Shown: one piece after another, positions 34,795-41,466 of the stretch
Numbering within the stretch: the first letter of the stretch is position 1
Layout of the letters: every line of letters starts with the position of its first letter
Source of the DNA: an uncultured Lachnospiraceae bacterium
Lineage (GTDB): Bacteria; Bacillota; Clostridia; Lachnospirales; Lachnospiraceae
Direction: 5' to 3'
Assembly (NCBI GenBank): GCA_947629565.1
Contig: CANREG010000015.1
Span: forward strand, 1 to 51,699
Length of the DNA: 51,699 nt
Program-made: the position numbers and the translations under genes
The notes under the pieces: generated by a model
What the model was told of the DNA's origin: nothing
Seen by the model: only the letters and a program-made list of their open reading frames with translations
Database searches by the model: none

Positions 34795-36396
34795 ATGAAA
34801 TATACCAACAGTTATTTTCAGTTGAATATCCGTGAAAACGGAGTATATCTGCATGTATATCCCGAAAAAGACGGCGGTAAGAAACTGAATATTCAGGAAA
34901 TTGTAGCCTATCTGGATAAATGCGGGGTAAGCGGCTATGACGCAGCGGAGTTAAATCGGAATCTTTCCGTAATCAAGGAAGAAAAAGATGTTTTTGTATC
35001 GCCGGATAAGATATCAGAGGTAGACGAGATGGCAGAGATTCGGGTGACACCGGACCGTATGATGGCAGTTATCCGTTTTTATGCTCCCTCTGTCAATGGA
35101 AAATATATGACGGAGAAGGATATTTTGAATGAGCTAAAACGGGTGAATATATCCTATGGCGTTGCGGAAAAAGTAATCCGCGCCTATTTAGCAGGGCGGC
35201 AGTTCTGCCGGGATATTCCCATTGCCAAGGGAAAGGCTGTAGTGCAGGGGAAAAATGCAGAGATTAAATATTATTTCAGCACGAATCCGACGGCAAAACC
35301 AAAGCTTTTAGAGGACGGCAGCGTGGACTTCCATGAACTGAGTCTTTTTACCGCCGTGAAAGAGGGAGATTTGTTAGCAGAGCTGATTCCGGAGGTGCCG
35401 GGGCAGAAGGGCATCGATGTCTATGGGAACGAGGTGCAGCCGGCGAGGGTAAATAAGCAGATATTAAAGTATGGCAAAAATATTAAGATCTCTGAGGATA
35501 AGACGAAAATTTATTCCGAAATCAGCGGGGATGTGTCCCTGCAGGGAGATACGGTATTTGTGTCTAACTCTTATATTGTTCCGGCAGATGTGGACACTTC
35601 CACAGGAGATATCCACTATGAGGGAAATGTCGTGGTGACCGGCAATGTCCGTTCGGGATTTACCATTGAAGCCACCGGAGACATAGAAGTCAACGGCGTA
35701 GTGGAAGGGGCAACCTTGATTTCCGGCGGCAACATTGTACTGAAACGTGGCGTTCAGGGCATGAGCAAGGGCTATTTGAAAGCCGGAAATGATATTGTCA
35801 CCAAATTTTTGGAAAGCTGCAATGTGGTTGCCGGAAATACGATTAATGCAGGTTCCAGTCTCCATTCAGAGTTAAAAGCGGGAGAAGCCATTATCATCAG
35901 CGGAAAAAAGGGATTCTTAATTGGCGGAACGGCCTCCGCGGGCAAGCGCATCGAAGCCAGCGTATTTGGCAATAAAATGAATACGGCAACGACGCTTAAG
36001 GTAGGTGTGGAGCCGGAGGTAATGGAGCGGTTCAAGGAGCTGACGGCAAGCATTAAGGAAAAGCAGGAGGAAATGCAGGAGCAGCGCCAGATTTTAGAGA
36101 ATTTGAAAAAGAAGATGGCGGAGGGACAGAAGCTTCTGCCTAACCAGCTTGTGGCGGCCAAACAGGCAGGAGCAAGCTTTACCGAATTGAGCAAGGCTTT
36201 AGAGGCGGAGTCTTCAGAATATATGATATTGAAGCAGGAGATTGAGAATAATACGGACGGTAAGATTGTAGTGAACCAGACCGTCTATCCAGGCGTGTGC
36301 CTGAATATCTCCAACCGGGTATTTAATTTAAAGGATACCAGGAGCAGATGTCAGTTTAAGATGAGTGGCGCCGATGTGGTTGCTTCGCCATTATAA
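34795..36396 (+). CDS. FapA/DUF342 family polymer-forming protein
   Basis: 533 residues of the DUF342/FapA family: an N-terminal region, then a right-handed parallel beta-helix (about 230-390) rich in Gly/Val with repeated short turns (GDIHYEGNVVVTGNVRSGFT; GDIEVNGVVEGATLISGGNI), then a coiled coil (about 405-450). Members occur in flagellar and chemotaxis operons of Firmicutes, and some bind membrane partners or polymerise, but function is unclear. AAGGAAG lies before the ATG, 23 bases after fliA. Confidence 0.85.
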   Translation: MKYTNSYFQLNIRENGVYLHVYPEKDGGKKLNIQEIVAYLDKCGVSGYDAAELNRNLSVIKEEKDVFVSPDKISEVDEMAEIRVTPDRMMAVIRFYAPSVNGKYMTEKDILNELKRVNISYGVAEKVIRAYLAGRQFCRDIPIAKGKAVVQGKNAEIKYYFSTNPTAKPKLLEDGSVDFHELSLFTAVKEGDLLAELIPEVPGQKGIDVYGNEVQPARVNKQILKYGKNIKISEDKTKIYSEISGDVSLQGDTVFVSNSYIVPADVDTSTGDIHYEGNVVVTGNVRSGFTIEATGDIEVNGVVEGATLISGGNIVLKRGVQGMSKGYLKAGNDIVTKFLESCNVVAGNTINAGSSLHSELKAGEAIIISGKKGFLIGGTASAGKRIEASVFGNKMNTATTLKVGVEPEVMERFKELTASIKEKQEEMQEQRQILENLKKKMAEGQKLLPNQLVAAKQAGASFTELSKALEAESSEYMILKQEIENNTDGKIVVNQTVYPGVCLNISNRVFNLKDTRSRCQFKMSGADVVASPL

Positions 36397-36435
36397 TGCA
36401 GAAAACAGAGTATAATATTAACGGAGGTGGGTATT

Positions 36436-36771
36436 ATGATAAGGCCGATAGAAATGCAGATGCTTCTTCCCCGTTCGGAGTCTGTAGGCAACACGCAGCA
36501 TCAGGAAAATCAGCGGGTGGTGAACAGCAATATCAATGCGGCCAACGAGGTGGCAAAGGAGGTCAAGCATAACAGCGAGACGGTAATTAAGAAGGATGCC
36601 AATGAGTTTGCCGAATATCAATACGATGCTTCCGAGGAGGGGAATGGAACCTATTCTAATCCCAGAAAAAGGGGAAAAAAGAAAAAGCCTTCCGATGAGG
36701 AAGAGAAAAAAAAGGAGGCTTCCCCCGCGGAGGAGGCCAACAAGCAGCCAAGGATAAATATTCAGATCTAG
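36436..36771 (+). CDS. Small hydrophilic protein of unknown function
   Basis: 111 residues; no recognised family. It has an N-terminal region (MIRPIEMQMLLPRSESVG) and Gln/Asn-rich helix-prone part, then a strongly charged Lys/Glu C-terminal half (about 70-105). No TM segment or signal. Start ATG 36436 is fixed by GGAGGTGG 6 bases upstream; the GTG at 36427 overlaps that site. It belongs to the tail of the chemotaxis unit by spacing. A similar short gene is common behind fapA in Lachnospiraceae flagellar loci (recollection, not checked). Confidence 0.65.
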   Translation: MIRPIEMQMLLPRSESVGNTQHQENQRVVNSNINAANEVAKEVKHNSETVIKKDANEFAEYQYDASEEGNGTYSNPRKRGKKKKPSDEEEKKKEASPAEEANKQPRINIQI

Positions 36772-36788
36772 AGGATTAGGAGAATAAA

Positions 36789-37751
36789 ATGACAGTTTCA
36801 GTAATTGTAACCATGATAGTCGGATTACTCATTATTGTTGCCAGCTTTTTTGTGGGGGAGAATCTGACCGGCAAGGAAGAGAATAACAAGCTGGATTTCA
36901 TGACCATTGATGAGGATTATGAGTTTTCAGAGCGGGAGCTTCGGATTATCAAGCGGAAAATTGAGGATGTAATTGCGAACCATGCGAAAGAGATTCTGTA
37001 TGAAACCAATGATTCCCTTGTTGCCATGGCCAATGAAAAGACGATGGCTTTAGGGGATTATGCGGTAGCCGTCTGCGAGGAGATTGAAAAGAACCACAAA
37101 GAGGTTATGTTTTTGTACAGCATGTTAGATGATAAGCAGAAGGAAATAATGAATACCGTGCGGGCGGTGGACGAGGCCAATAAGAGTATAAAAGACAATG
37201 TAAACAGGCTGAAAAACCCGATTACGGTGACGCCGGCTGCCCCTAAACAGAGCGCTGCCCAAGAAACGCCGGAGGAGGAGAAAAAGACTTCGGCCATCGA
37301 CCAGCTTTCTGCGCTTGCAAAACGAAAAAAAGAAGCGGAATTATTGCAGGCGGAACAAAGCCAGGCAGAAGCTTTGCAAAAGTCTGCGGAGCAGGTAAGG
37401 CAGCAGTTAAAATCCCAGACTGCACCGGAACCCAAACCGGAGGTGGAAGAAACAGTTCCACAGGCGGACGTGGAGGAAGAATCCTTTGTAGATTTTGTAG
37501 ATGAGGAAGAAATTTTCATCTCCCAGGACAGTGGGGAAGAGACAGCAGTTATGGATGAAGAGTTTTCCGATACACAGCAGGAAGCACCTGTTGAAGAGGA
37601 TTTAGAGGAAGAATTTGCCGAAGGGGAAAATTCTAACGCCATTATCTTAGAAATGCATAAAAATGGCAGCAGTATTCTTGAGATAGCAAAGCAACTGGGA
37701 CTTGGAGTTGGCGAGGTAAAACTGGTCATTGATTTATACCGAGGAGAATAG
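36789..37751 (+). CDS. DUF6115-like membrane protein with C-terminal HTH-like module (SwrB-like?)
   Basis: 320 residues: an N-terminal TM helix (about 2-22), charged helical region, coiled coil (about 170-215), a long acidic linker (about 220-275) and a 45-residue C-terminal module, ILEMHKNGSSILEIAKQLGL then GVGEVKLVIDLY, that resembles a small helix-turn-helix. This architecture and position (at the end of a fla/che operon, downstream of sigD) recall B. subtilis SwrB (YlxL), which activates the export gate. The relation is inference from layout and from the C-terminal motif. AGGAG precedes the ATG. Confidence 0.6.
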   Translation: MTVSVIVTMIVGLLIIVASFFVGENLTGKEENNKLDFMTIDEDYEFSERELRIIKRKIEDVIANHAKEILYETNDSLVAMANEKTMALGDYAVAVCEEIEKNHKEVMFLYSMLDDKQKEIMNTVRAVDEANKSIKDNVNRLKNPITVTPAAPKQSAAQETPEEEKKTSAIDQLSALAKRKKEAELLQAEQSQAEALQKSAEQVRQQLKSQTAPEPKPEVEETVPQADVEEESFVDFVDEEEIFISQDSGEETAVMDEEFSDTQQEAPVEEDLEEEFAEGENSNAIILEMHKNGSSILEIAKQLGLGVGEVKLVIDLYRGE

Positions 37752-37753
37752 CG

Positions 37754-38305
37754 ATGAAATTCAGATATTTTTTAAGGGGATTAGGCGTCGGTATTGTATT
37801 TGCGTCTATCCTGTTTTTGACAGCCTATCGGGATAACCTTTCTTCCTATAAGCTGACGGATGATGAAATTATTAAACGGGCCAAATCTTTAGGCATGGTA
37901 GAGGCGGACAGCAAGATTGGGAGTCTGCTTAACGAGCATGACAATACATCGGAGACCGTAGATGACACAAAACCGGAACAGGAAACTTCTGTGGAACCGG
38001 ATACCAGGAAAGAGGCTACGGAGATTACGGAGACAACGCAGCCGACAGAGGAACAGGCAGATTCTGCCAGCGGGCAAACGGAAGAAAATGACGGGGACAG
38101 CGTAGAGATTACCATTGAGCGCGGCTTGTCTTCATATCCTGTATGTCAGAAACTTCAGGAATTGGGAATCATTGAAAGTGCAGAGGAATTTGATACCTAT
38201 CTGGTAAAAAACGGATATGCTGACCGTATGAAGGTAGGAACCCACAAGCTAACCAAAGGAATGGATTTTAAAACCATTGCGGAAACGATTTCCGATCCCC
38301 AATAA
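37754..38305 (+). CDS. MltG/YceG-like N-terminal domain protein, membrane anchored, no catalytic domain
   Basis: 183 residues: an N-terminal TM helix (about 7-25), an acidic Thr/Glu-rich linker (about 55-115), and a C-terminal LysM-like part (VEITIERGLSSYPVCQKLQE and VGTHKLTKGMDFKTIAETIS). The latter resembles the start of endolytic transglycosylase MltG (YceG), but the catalytic domain with its Glu is absent, so glycan cleavage is not expected. It may bind peptidoglycan. It starts 2 bases after the previous stop with GAGGAG upstream and is the last gene of the fla/che cluster. The terminator-like left tip of the large inverted repeat follows. Confidence 0.6.
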   Translation: MKFRYFLRGLGVGIVFASILFLTAYRDNLSSYKLTDDEIIKRAKSLGMVEADSKIGSLLNEHDNTSETVDDTKPEQETSVEPDTRKEATEITETTQPTEEQADSASGQTEENDGDSVEITIERGLSSYPVCQKLQELGIIESAEEFDTYLVKNGYADRMKVGTHKLTKGMDFKTIAETISDPQ

Positions 38306-38344
38306 CCCCATTTATACCACCAACCTTATATAGTGACTCATTCC

Positions 38345-38380
38345 GGCGGATATCCTTCTCTTATCCGCCTATTTTTATTT
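38345..38380 (+). terminator. Probable terminator of the fla/che cluster (left tip of the fold-back)
   Basis: Stem GGCGGATA/TATCCGCC with a 9-base loop (38345-38369), followed by T, A and TTTTTATTT. It is 39 bases after the last flagellar-cluster stop. The mirror copy at 38796-38820, read on the minus strand, is followed by TCCTTTTTT and could end leftward transcripts. Confidence 0.65.
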
Positions 38381-38820
38381 ATCAATATGCCGCAGGATAA
38401 TCCTTTCCCATTTTCCCGCACTGCCATCGGTTTTAAGAAATCCTGCTGCCGGAGCCTCCTGCATATTAGATTGCACGTGCTTACGAAGAACTCGCACCGG
38501 GAAGGGGTGTCTGGGAAACATTTGCAGCCCCTTTGAAAACGCCGGTACTTGCGAAGGCCCTGTTATAAATCTGTATCAGATGAATTATTAACAGGGCCTT
38601 CGCTTATGTACCGCTGCGTTTTCAACAGAGCGCAAGCGTGGCTGCAAAATGTTTGCCCAGCACCCCAAACCCGGTGCTCAGACACTTCTTCGCACGTGCA
38701 ATATGCAGGGGACTCCGGCAGCGGATTTCTAAAAAACCGCGTGTCGGGAAAATCGGGAAAAGGATTACCTAGCGGCAATCATTTACAAAAAAGGAGGCGG
38801 ATAAGAGAAGGATATCCGCC
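38345..38820. repeat. 476-bp imperfect inverted repeat (fold-back element)
   Basis: Left arm 38345-38565 and right arm 38589-38820 are reverse complements along their length, with small gaps, around a 23-base centre. Perfect collinear blocks: 38345-38370/38795-38820 (26 bp), 38445-38454/38713-38722 (10), 38458-38467/38700-38709 (10), 38473-38480/38692-38699 (8, GCACGTGC), 38516-38523/38647-38654 (8), 38533-38542/38616-38625 (10), 38551-38565/38589-38603 (15). Each tip is itself a hairpin (GGCGGATA, 9-base loop, TATCCGCC), and the right arm has an inner hairpin AGCACC...GGTGCT (38659-38678). It fills most of the 665-base gap; open frames in it lack start signals and known motifs. I see no flanking duplication. 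Identity unknown: MITE-like element, two head-to-head dispersed repeats, or a long hairpin RNA. Confidence 0.9.
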
Positions 38821-38882
38821 GGGGAGGGAACGTATAGAAGGGTGGAGGGTGGGAAGGGATATTGGGGACGGTAAATTTTACC

Positions 38883-38911
38883 TTGTGTTTTTGGGTGTTA
38901 GTTGATATAAT
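38883..38911 (+). promoter_or_regulatory. Sigma-A promoter of the Nudix gene
   Basis: TTGTGT (38883-38888), a 17-base spacer and an extended -10 TGATATAAT (38903-38911), 60 bases before the ATG. Good spacing and -10 support it. Bases 38821-38882 show nothing else. Confidence 0.65.
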
Positions 38912-38970
38912 AGTAGCAATTAGGCAACACACCATGTAGGGCTTGGCCTTACGATATAGGAGGAACAGCG

Positions 38971-39423
38971 ATGATAGAAGCAGTAAGCTGTGGTGGTGTG
39001 GTAATCTTCAGAGGTAAGGTGTTGTTACTTTATAAGAATTATAAGAATAAGTACGAAGGCTGGGTATTGCCGAAGGGTACGGTAGAGGAAGGCGAAGAAT
39101 ATAAGGAGACCGCCCTTCGGGAAGTACGGGAGGAGACCGGGGTAAGCGCCCAGATTATCAAGTATATCAACAAAAGTAATTATACCTTTAATACCGCATA
39201 TGATGTCGTGAATAAGGATGTACATTGGTATCTGATGATGGCTGACAGCTATTACAGCAAACCTCAAAGAGAGGAATATTTTATGGATTCCGGTTATTAC
39301 AAATATCATGAGGCTTACCATTTGCTGAAATTTCCCAATGAGAAGCAGATATTGGAGCAGGCGTATGGAGAGTATCAGGATCTAAGACAGAGCAATCTAT
39401 GGGGTTCTAAGAAATATTTCTAA
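38971..39423 (+). CDS. Nudix (MutT-like) hydrolase
   Basis: 150 residues with a complete Nudix box G-x5-E-x7-R-E-x2-E-E-x-G between Gly36 and Val58 (KGTVEEGEEYKETALREVRE then ETGV). Such enzymes hydrolyse a nucleoside diphosphate linked to another group; the substrate is not clear from sequence. LPKGTVEEGE is shared with diadenosine polyphosphate and related hydrolases. ATAGGAGGAAC precedes the ATG. It is a single-gene unit: own promoter, terminator after it. Confidence 0.92.
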   Translation: MIEAVSCGGVVIFRGKVLLLYKNYKNKYEGWVLPKGTVEEGEEYKETALREVREETGVSAQIIKYINKSNYTFNTAYDVVNKDVHWYLMMADSYYSKPQREEYFMDSGYYKYHEAYHLLKFPNEKQILEQAYGEYQDLRQSNLWGSKKYF

Positions 39424-39431
39424 GAGATAAG

Positions 39432-39459
39432 GAGCCGGAAGAGATTCCGGTTTCTTTTA
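39432..39459 (+). terminator. Rho-independent terminator after the Nudix gene
   Basis: CCGGAA (39435-39440), GAGA loop, TTCCGG (39445-39450), then TTTCTTTTATTT. A-T pairs lengthen the stem at its base. It separates the Nudix gene from the sortase gene. Confidence 0.7.
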
Positions 39460-39518
39460 TTTTGCGGATAGCTGACAGTGTGGCATTGGCTGCATTTTGT
39501 TATGGAAAGGGTAAGGGA

Positions 39519-40307
39519 ATGAAAAAGAGAATAATCAATATATTGATGGTAATATGTCTGCTGGTGGCTGTAGGCTGCGGGGGGTATCTTGCATATTACT
39601 ATTATAACAGTCATAAAAGTGAGACGGATGTAGCGGGTTTAAGGGGGAAAATTTCTGATCTTCCGGAGGAAAATGAAGAAGACGCCGGGCCTCAAATGGT
39701 TTCGGTAGATGGAGTCTTAATCCAGAAGAAATTTGAACAGCTTTACAGGGATAATCATGATTTTATAGGCTGGCTTACCATTTCAGATACCCATGTGGAT
39801 TATCCGGTCATGTACACGCCCAATGATACTGAAAATGGGGAATATTATATTCACAGGGACTATGAGGGGCAGTATTCCGCTGCCGGTCTGCCTTTTGCGG
39901 ACGGTAATTGTAAGATAGAACCGCCTACCGATAACATTATTCTCTATGGACATAATATGAATGCCGGAACCATGTTTCATGATATTTTACAATACGGAGA
40001 GAAAGAATTTTATGACGCCCATAAGACCTTTACCTTTGATACGATATATGGAGACGGAACCTATGAGGTAGTGGCGGTATTTTATGCGCAGATACTTCCA
40101 CAGGAATCTAAGGATTTCAAGTATTATGAATTTGTCAATGCGGGGACGGAGGAGGAATTTTTAGATTACGTGGAAAACATTAAAAGGATGTCGGTAATAG
40201 ATACCGGCGTAGAGGTAAAGTACGGAGATAAGCTGCTGACTCTCTCTACCTGTGCTTATCATGTAAAAGACGGAAGGTTTGCTGTAATTGCGAAGAAGGT
40301 TCAATAA
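39519..40307 (+). CDS. srtB: Class B sortase (cysteine transpeptidase)
   Basis: Membrane-bound transpeptidase that anchors sorted proteins or pilins to the wall. The product has 262 residues: a basic start and one TM helix (about 4-24, with a Cys-Gly-Cys-free lipid-like VGCGG inside), then the sortase barrel with His145 (ILYGHNMNAGTMFHDI), Cys245 in TLSTC and Arg253 in DGRFAVIA, the full catalytic triad. The TLSTC box and the helix after the first strand are class B traits. ATG 39519 follows GGGTAAGGG; the frame is open from 39462, but that part overlaps the terminator. No substrate with a sorting signal is in the window. Confidence 0.92.
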   Translation: MKKRIINILMVICLLVAVGCGGYLAYYYYNSHKSETDVAGLRGKISDLPEENEEDAGPQMVSVDGVLIQKKFEQLYRDNHDFIGWLTISDTHVDYPVMYTPNDTENGEYYIHRDYEGQYSAAGLPFADGNCKIEPPTDNIILYGHNMNAGTMFHDILQYGEKEFYDAHKTFTFDTIYGDGTYEVVAVFYAQILPQESKDFKYYEFVNAGTEEEFLDYVENIKRMSVIDTGVEVKYGDKLLTLSTCAYHVKDGRFAVIAKKVQ

Positions 40308-40393
40308 TTATGAACATTGCGGTATTCCTATGATTTTTATTATTGGCTTTGGACCTTTCGGATTGTCTGATGAGACCGTGTGCAAATTTTGGG

Positions 40394-40422
40394 TTGACAA
40401 AATCAAGGCAACAGGCTATAAT
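40394..40422 (+). promoter_or_regulatory. Consensus sigma-A promoter of tRNA-Leu
   Basis: TTGACA (40394-40399), exactly 17 bases, TATAAT (40417-40422): both hexamers are perfect. It lies 21 bases before the tRNA 5' end, as for strong stable-RNA promoters. The rest of the 136-base sortase-tRNA gap shows no other feature. Confidence 0.9.
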
Positions 40423-40443
40423 CATTTTCGTTGGTTTCAACAT

Positions 40444-40527
40444 GCCGGCGTGTCGGAATTGGCAGACGAGGCAGACTCAAAATCTGTTGGTGGCAACACC
40501 GTATGGGTTCAAGTCCCATCGCCGGCA
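40444..40527 (+). tRNA. tRNA-Leu, anticodon CAA
   Basis: 84-nt class II tRNA. Acceptor GCCGGCG (40444-40450) pairs with CGCCGGC (40520-40526), discriminator A at 40527. The anticodon stem GCAGA/TCTGT encloses loop CTCAAAA, giving anticodon CAA (codon UUG, Leu). A long variable arm (GGTGGCAACACC) and a T arm with GGTTCAAGTCC are present. CCA is not encoded. Own promoter upstream and terminator downstream, single-gene unit. Confidence 0.97.
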
Positions 40528-40533
40528 TTGATA

Positions 40534-40573
40534 AATCACTTTTGCCAGATTCAAGGTGGCAGGGTGATTTTTT
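40534..40573 (+). terminator. Rho-independent terminator after tRNA-Leu
   Basis: AATCACTTTTGCCA (40534-40547) pairs with TGGCAGGGTGATT-side bases (40557-40570), including three G-U pairs, followed by T residues. It ends 12 bases before the stop of the convergent XRE gene and may serve both. Confidence 0.8.
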
Positions 40574-40584
40574 AATTTTCTGTA

Positions 40585-41313
40585 TCAGCGGTATTGTTCA
40601 ATATTAAATTCTTTAACCACTTTAATAACAATGCCGATACACGAATATTGAGATATCTTATTGGGAGGAATTATGCTTCCCGTTCTGTTCAATGGCTCTA
40701 AACCTATGGGAGTATAACGCCTGAGAAAGATTCTTCCGTCCCGGTCTAAATACATGGTAATATCGTTGTGTTCGGGCAGCTGTCTCCTGGATAGCAGTAA
40801 AATATCATTTTTTTCATAGAGAGGTAAAAAATTCTCCGATAATATTTTGAAGCCGAAATCTACAGATGCCTTTAAACTGTTGGGATAGGCAGAGATATCA
40901 AGCGTTTCAAAGGAGCTGGTGTCGTAAAACTGCCCGTCAATCAGATTGCCTGTGGGAAGAAACACAGTAATAAAATCGGTTCCTGCGTAGGAGGAGTGAA
41001 GCGTGGTCTTGGCTTCTATGTCGATAAGCGCTAAAATTGCTCTTTGGGAACGGCTGGAAAGCTGCCGGAGTTGCTCAATAATATATTCTTCCTGAAAAGA
41101 ATATACGGAACGTCCCAGCAAAGAGTCAATGGAGCATTGGAACACATCTGCAATTTTGGCAATAGTGGATACCTTGACATCTTTTGACTGACTGTAAATC
41201 AAAGACCGGAGGGTATCCTCTGATAAATCTGCTCTGATAGAAAGGGTATTTAATGTCATTTTATGCTCCTTTGATAGTCTTTTTAAATTATTGCGCAAAG
41301 TTTGTAGATTCAT
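40585..41313 (-). CDS. XRE-family regulator with S24/LexA-like C-terminal domain
   Basis: 242 residues. The N-terminal HTH (about 1-65) has RNNLKRLSKEHKMTLNTLSI and DVKVSTIAKIADVFQCSIDS typical of Cro/CI repressors. The C-terminal part (about 130-235) has the beta fold of S24 peptidase-like repressors (FLPLYEKNDILLLSRRQLPE; GRIFLRRYTPI), but I do not see a clear Ser-Lys pair, so self-cleavage is doubtful. GAGGTT precedes the ATG. The only minus-strand gene, it is divergent from mutY and convergent with tRNA-Leu. An inverted repeat inside its own promoter suggests autorepression. May be a phage-type repressor turned chromosomal regulator. Confidence 0.85.
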   Translation of the reverse strand: MNLQTLRNNLKRLSKEHKMTLNTLSIRADLSEDTLRSLIYSQSKDVKVSTIAKIADVFQCSIDSLLGRSVYSFQEEYIIEQLRQLSSRSQRAILALIDIEAKTTLHSSYAGTDFITVFLPTGNLIDGQFYDTSSFETLDISAYPNSLKASVDFGFKILSENFLPLYEKNDILLLSRRQLPEHNDITMYLDRDGRIFLRRYTPIGLEPLNRTGSIIPPNKISQYSCIGIVIKVVKEFNIEQYR

Positions 41314-41340
41314 TTTATAACCTCAAAAACTTATTTTCAT

Positions 41341-41369
41341 ATTATAAAACTAAATTATTAGTTTGTAAA
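41341..41369 (-). promoter_or_regulatory. Promoter of the XRE gene with embedded operator-like inverted repeat
   Basis: On the minus strand: TTTACA (41369-41364), exactly 17 bases, TATAAT (41346-41341). The spacer contains AAACTAA-ATTA-TTAGTTT (41347-41364 on the plus strand), an 18-base perfect inverted repeat with a 4-base centre. Such placement is typical for autoregulating repressors. Confidence 0.7.
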
Positions 41370-41409
41370 TATTTAGGAGGGAAATCGAGGCGTAATCGGG
41401 GGAAAATAT

Positions 41410-41438
41410 TTGTATTTACAGACAATAAATGGTATAGT
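41410..41438 (+). promoter_or_regulatory. Probable sigma-A promoter of mutY
   Basis: TTGTAT (41410-41415), 17 bases, TATAGT (41433-41438) with a TG extension just upstream (TGGTATAGT). It ends 29 bases before the mutY ATG. Divergent from the XRE promoter, about 40 bases apart. Confidence 0.6.
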
Positions 41439-41466
41439 AGACAAAGAAATGAAACAGGAGATGAAT

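Noticed and set aside
38333-38905. Open frames of 67, 118 and 71 codons in the 38306-38970 gap
   Set aside because: They run through both arms of the inverted repeat, lack ribosome sites and motifs, and are Cys/Pro/Arg-rich in a random manner. They are a by-product of the palindrome.
40308-40443. Small gene between sortase and tRNA (95-codon and 62-codon frames)
   Set aside because: Both frames read through the tRNA promoter and the tRNA itself and have no ribosome site.
40444-41313. Integrated mobile element between tRNA-Leu and the XRE gene
   Set aside because: No integrase, no direct repeat of the tRNA end and no change in gene style beyond the single regulator.
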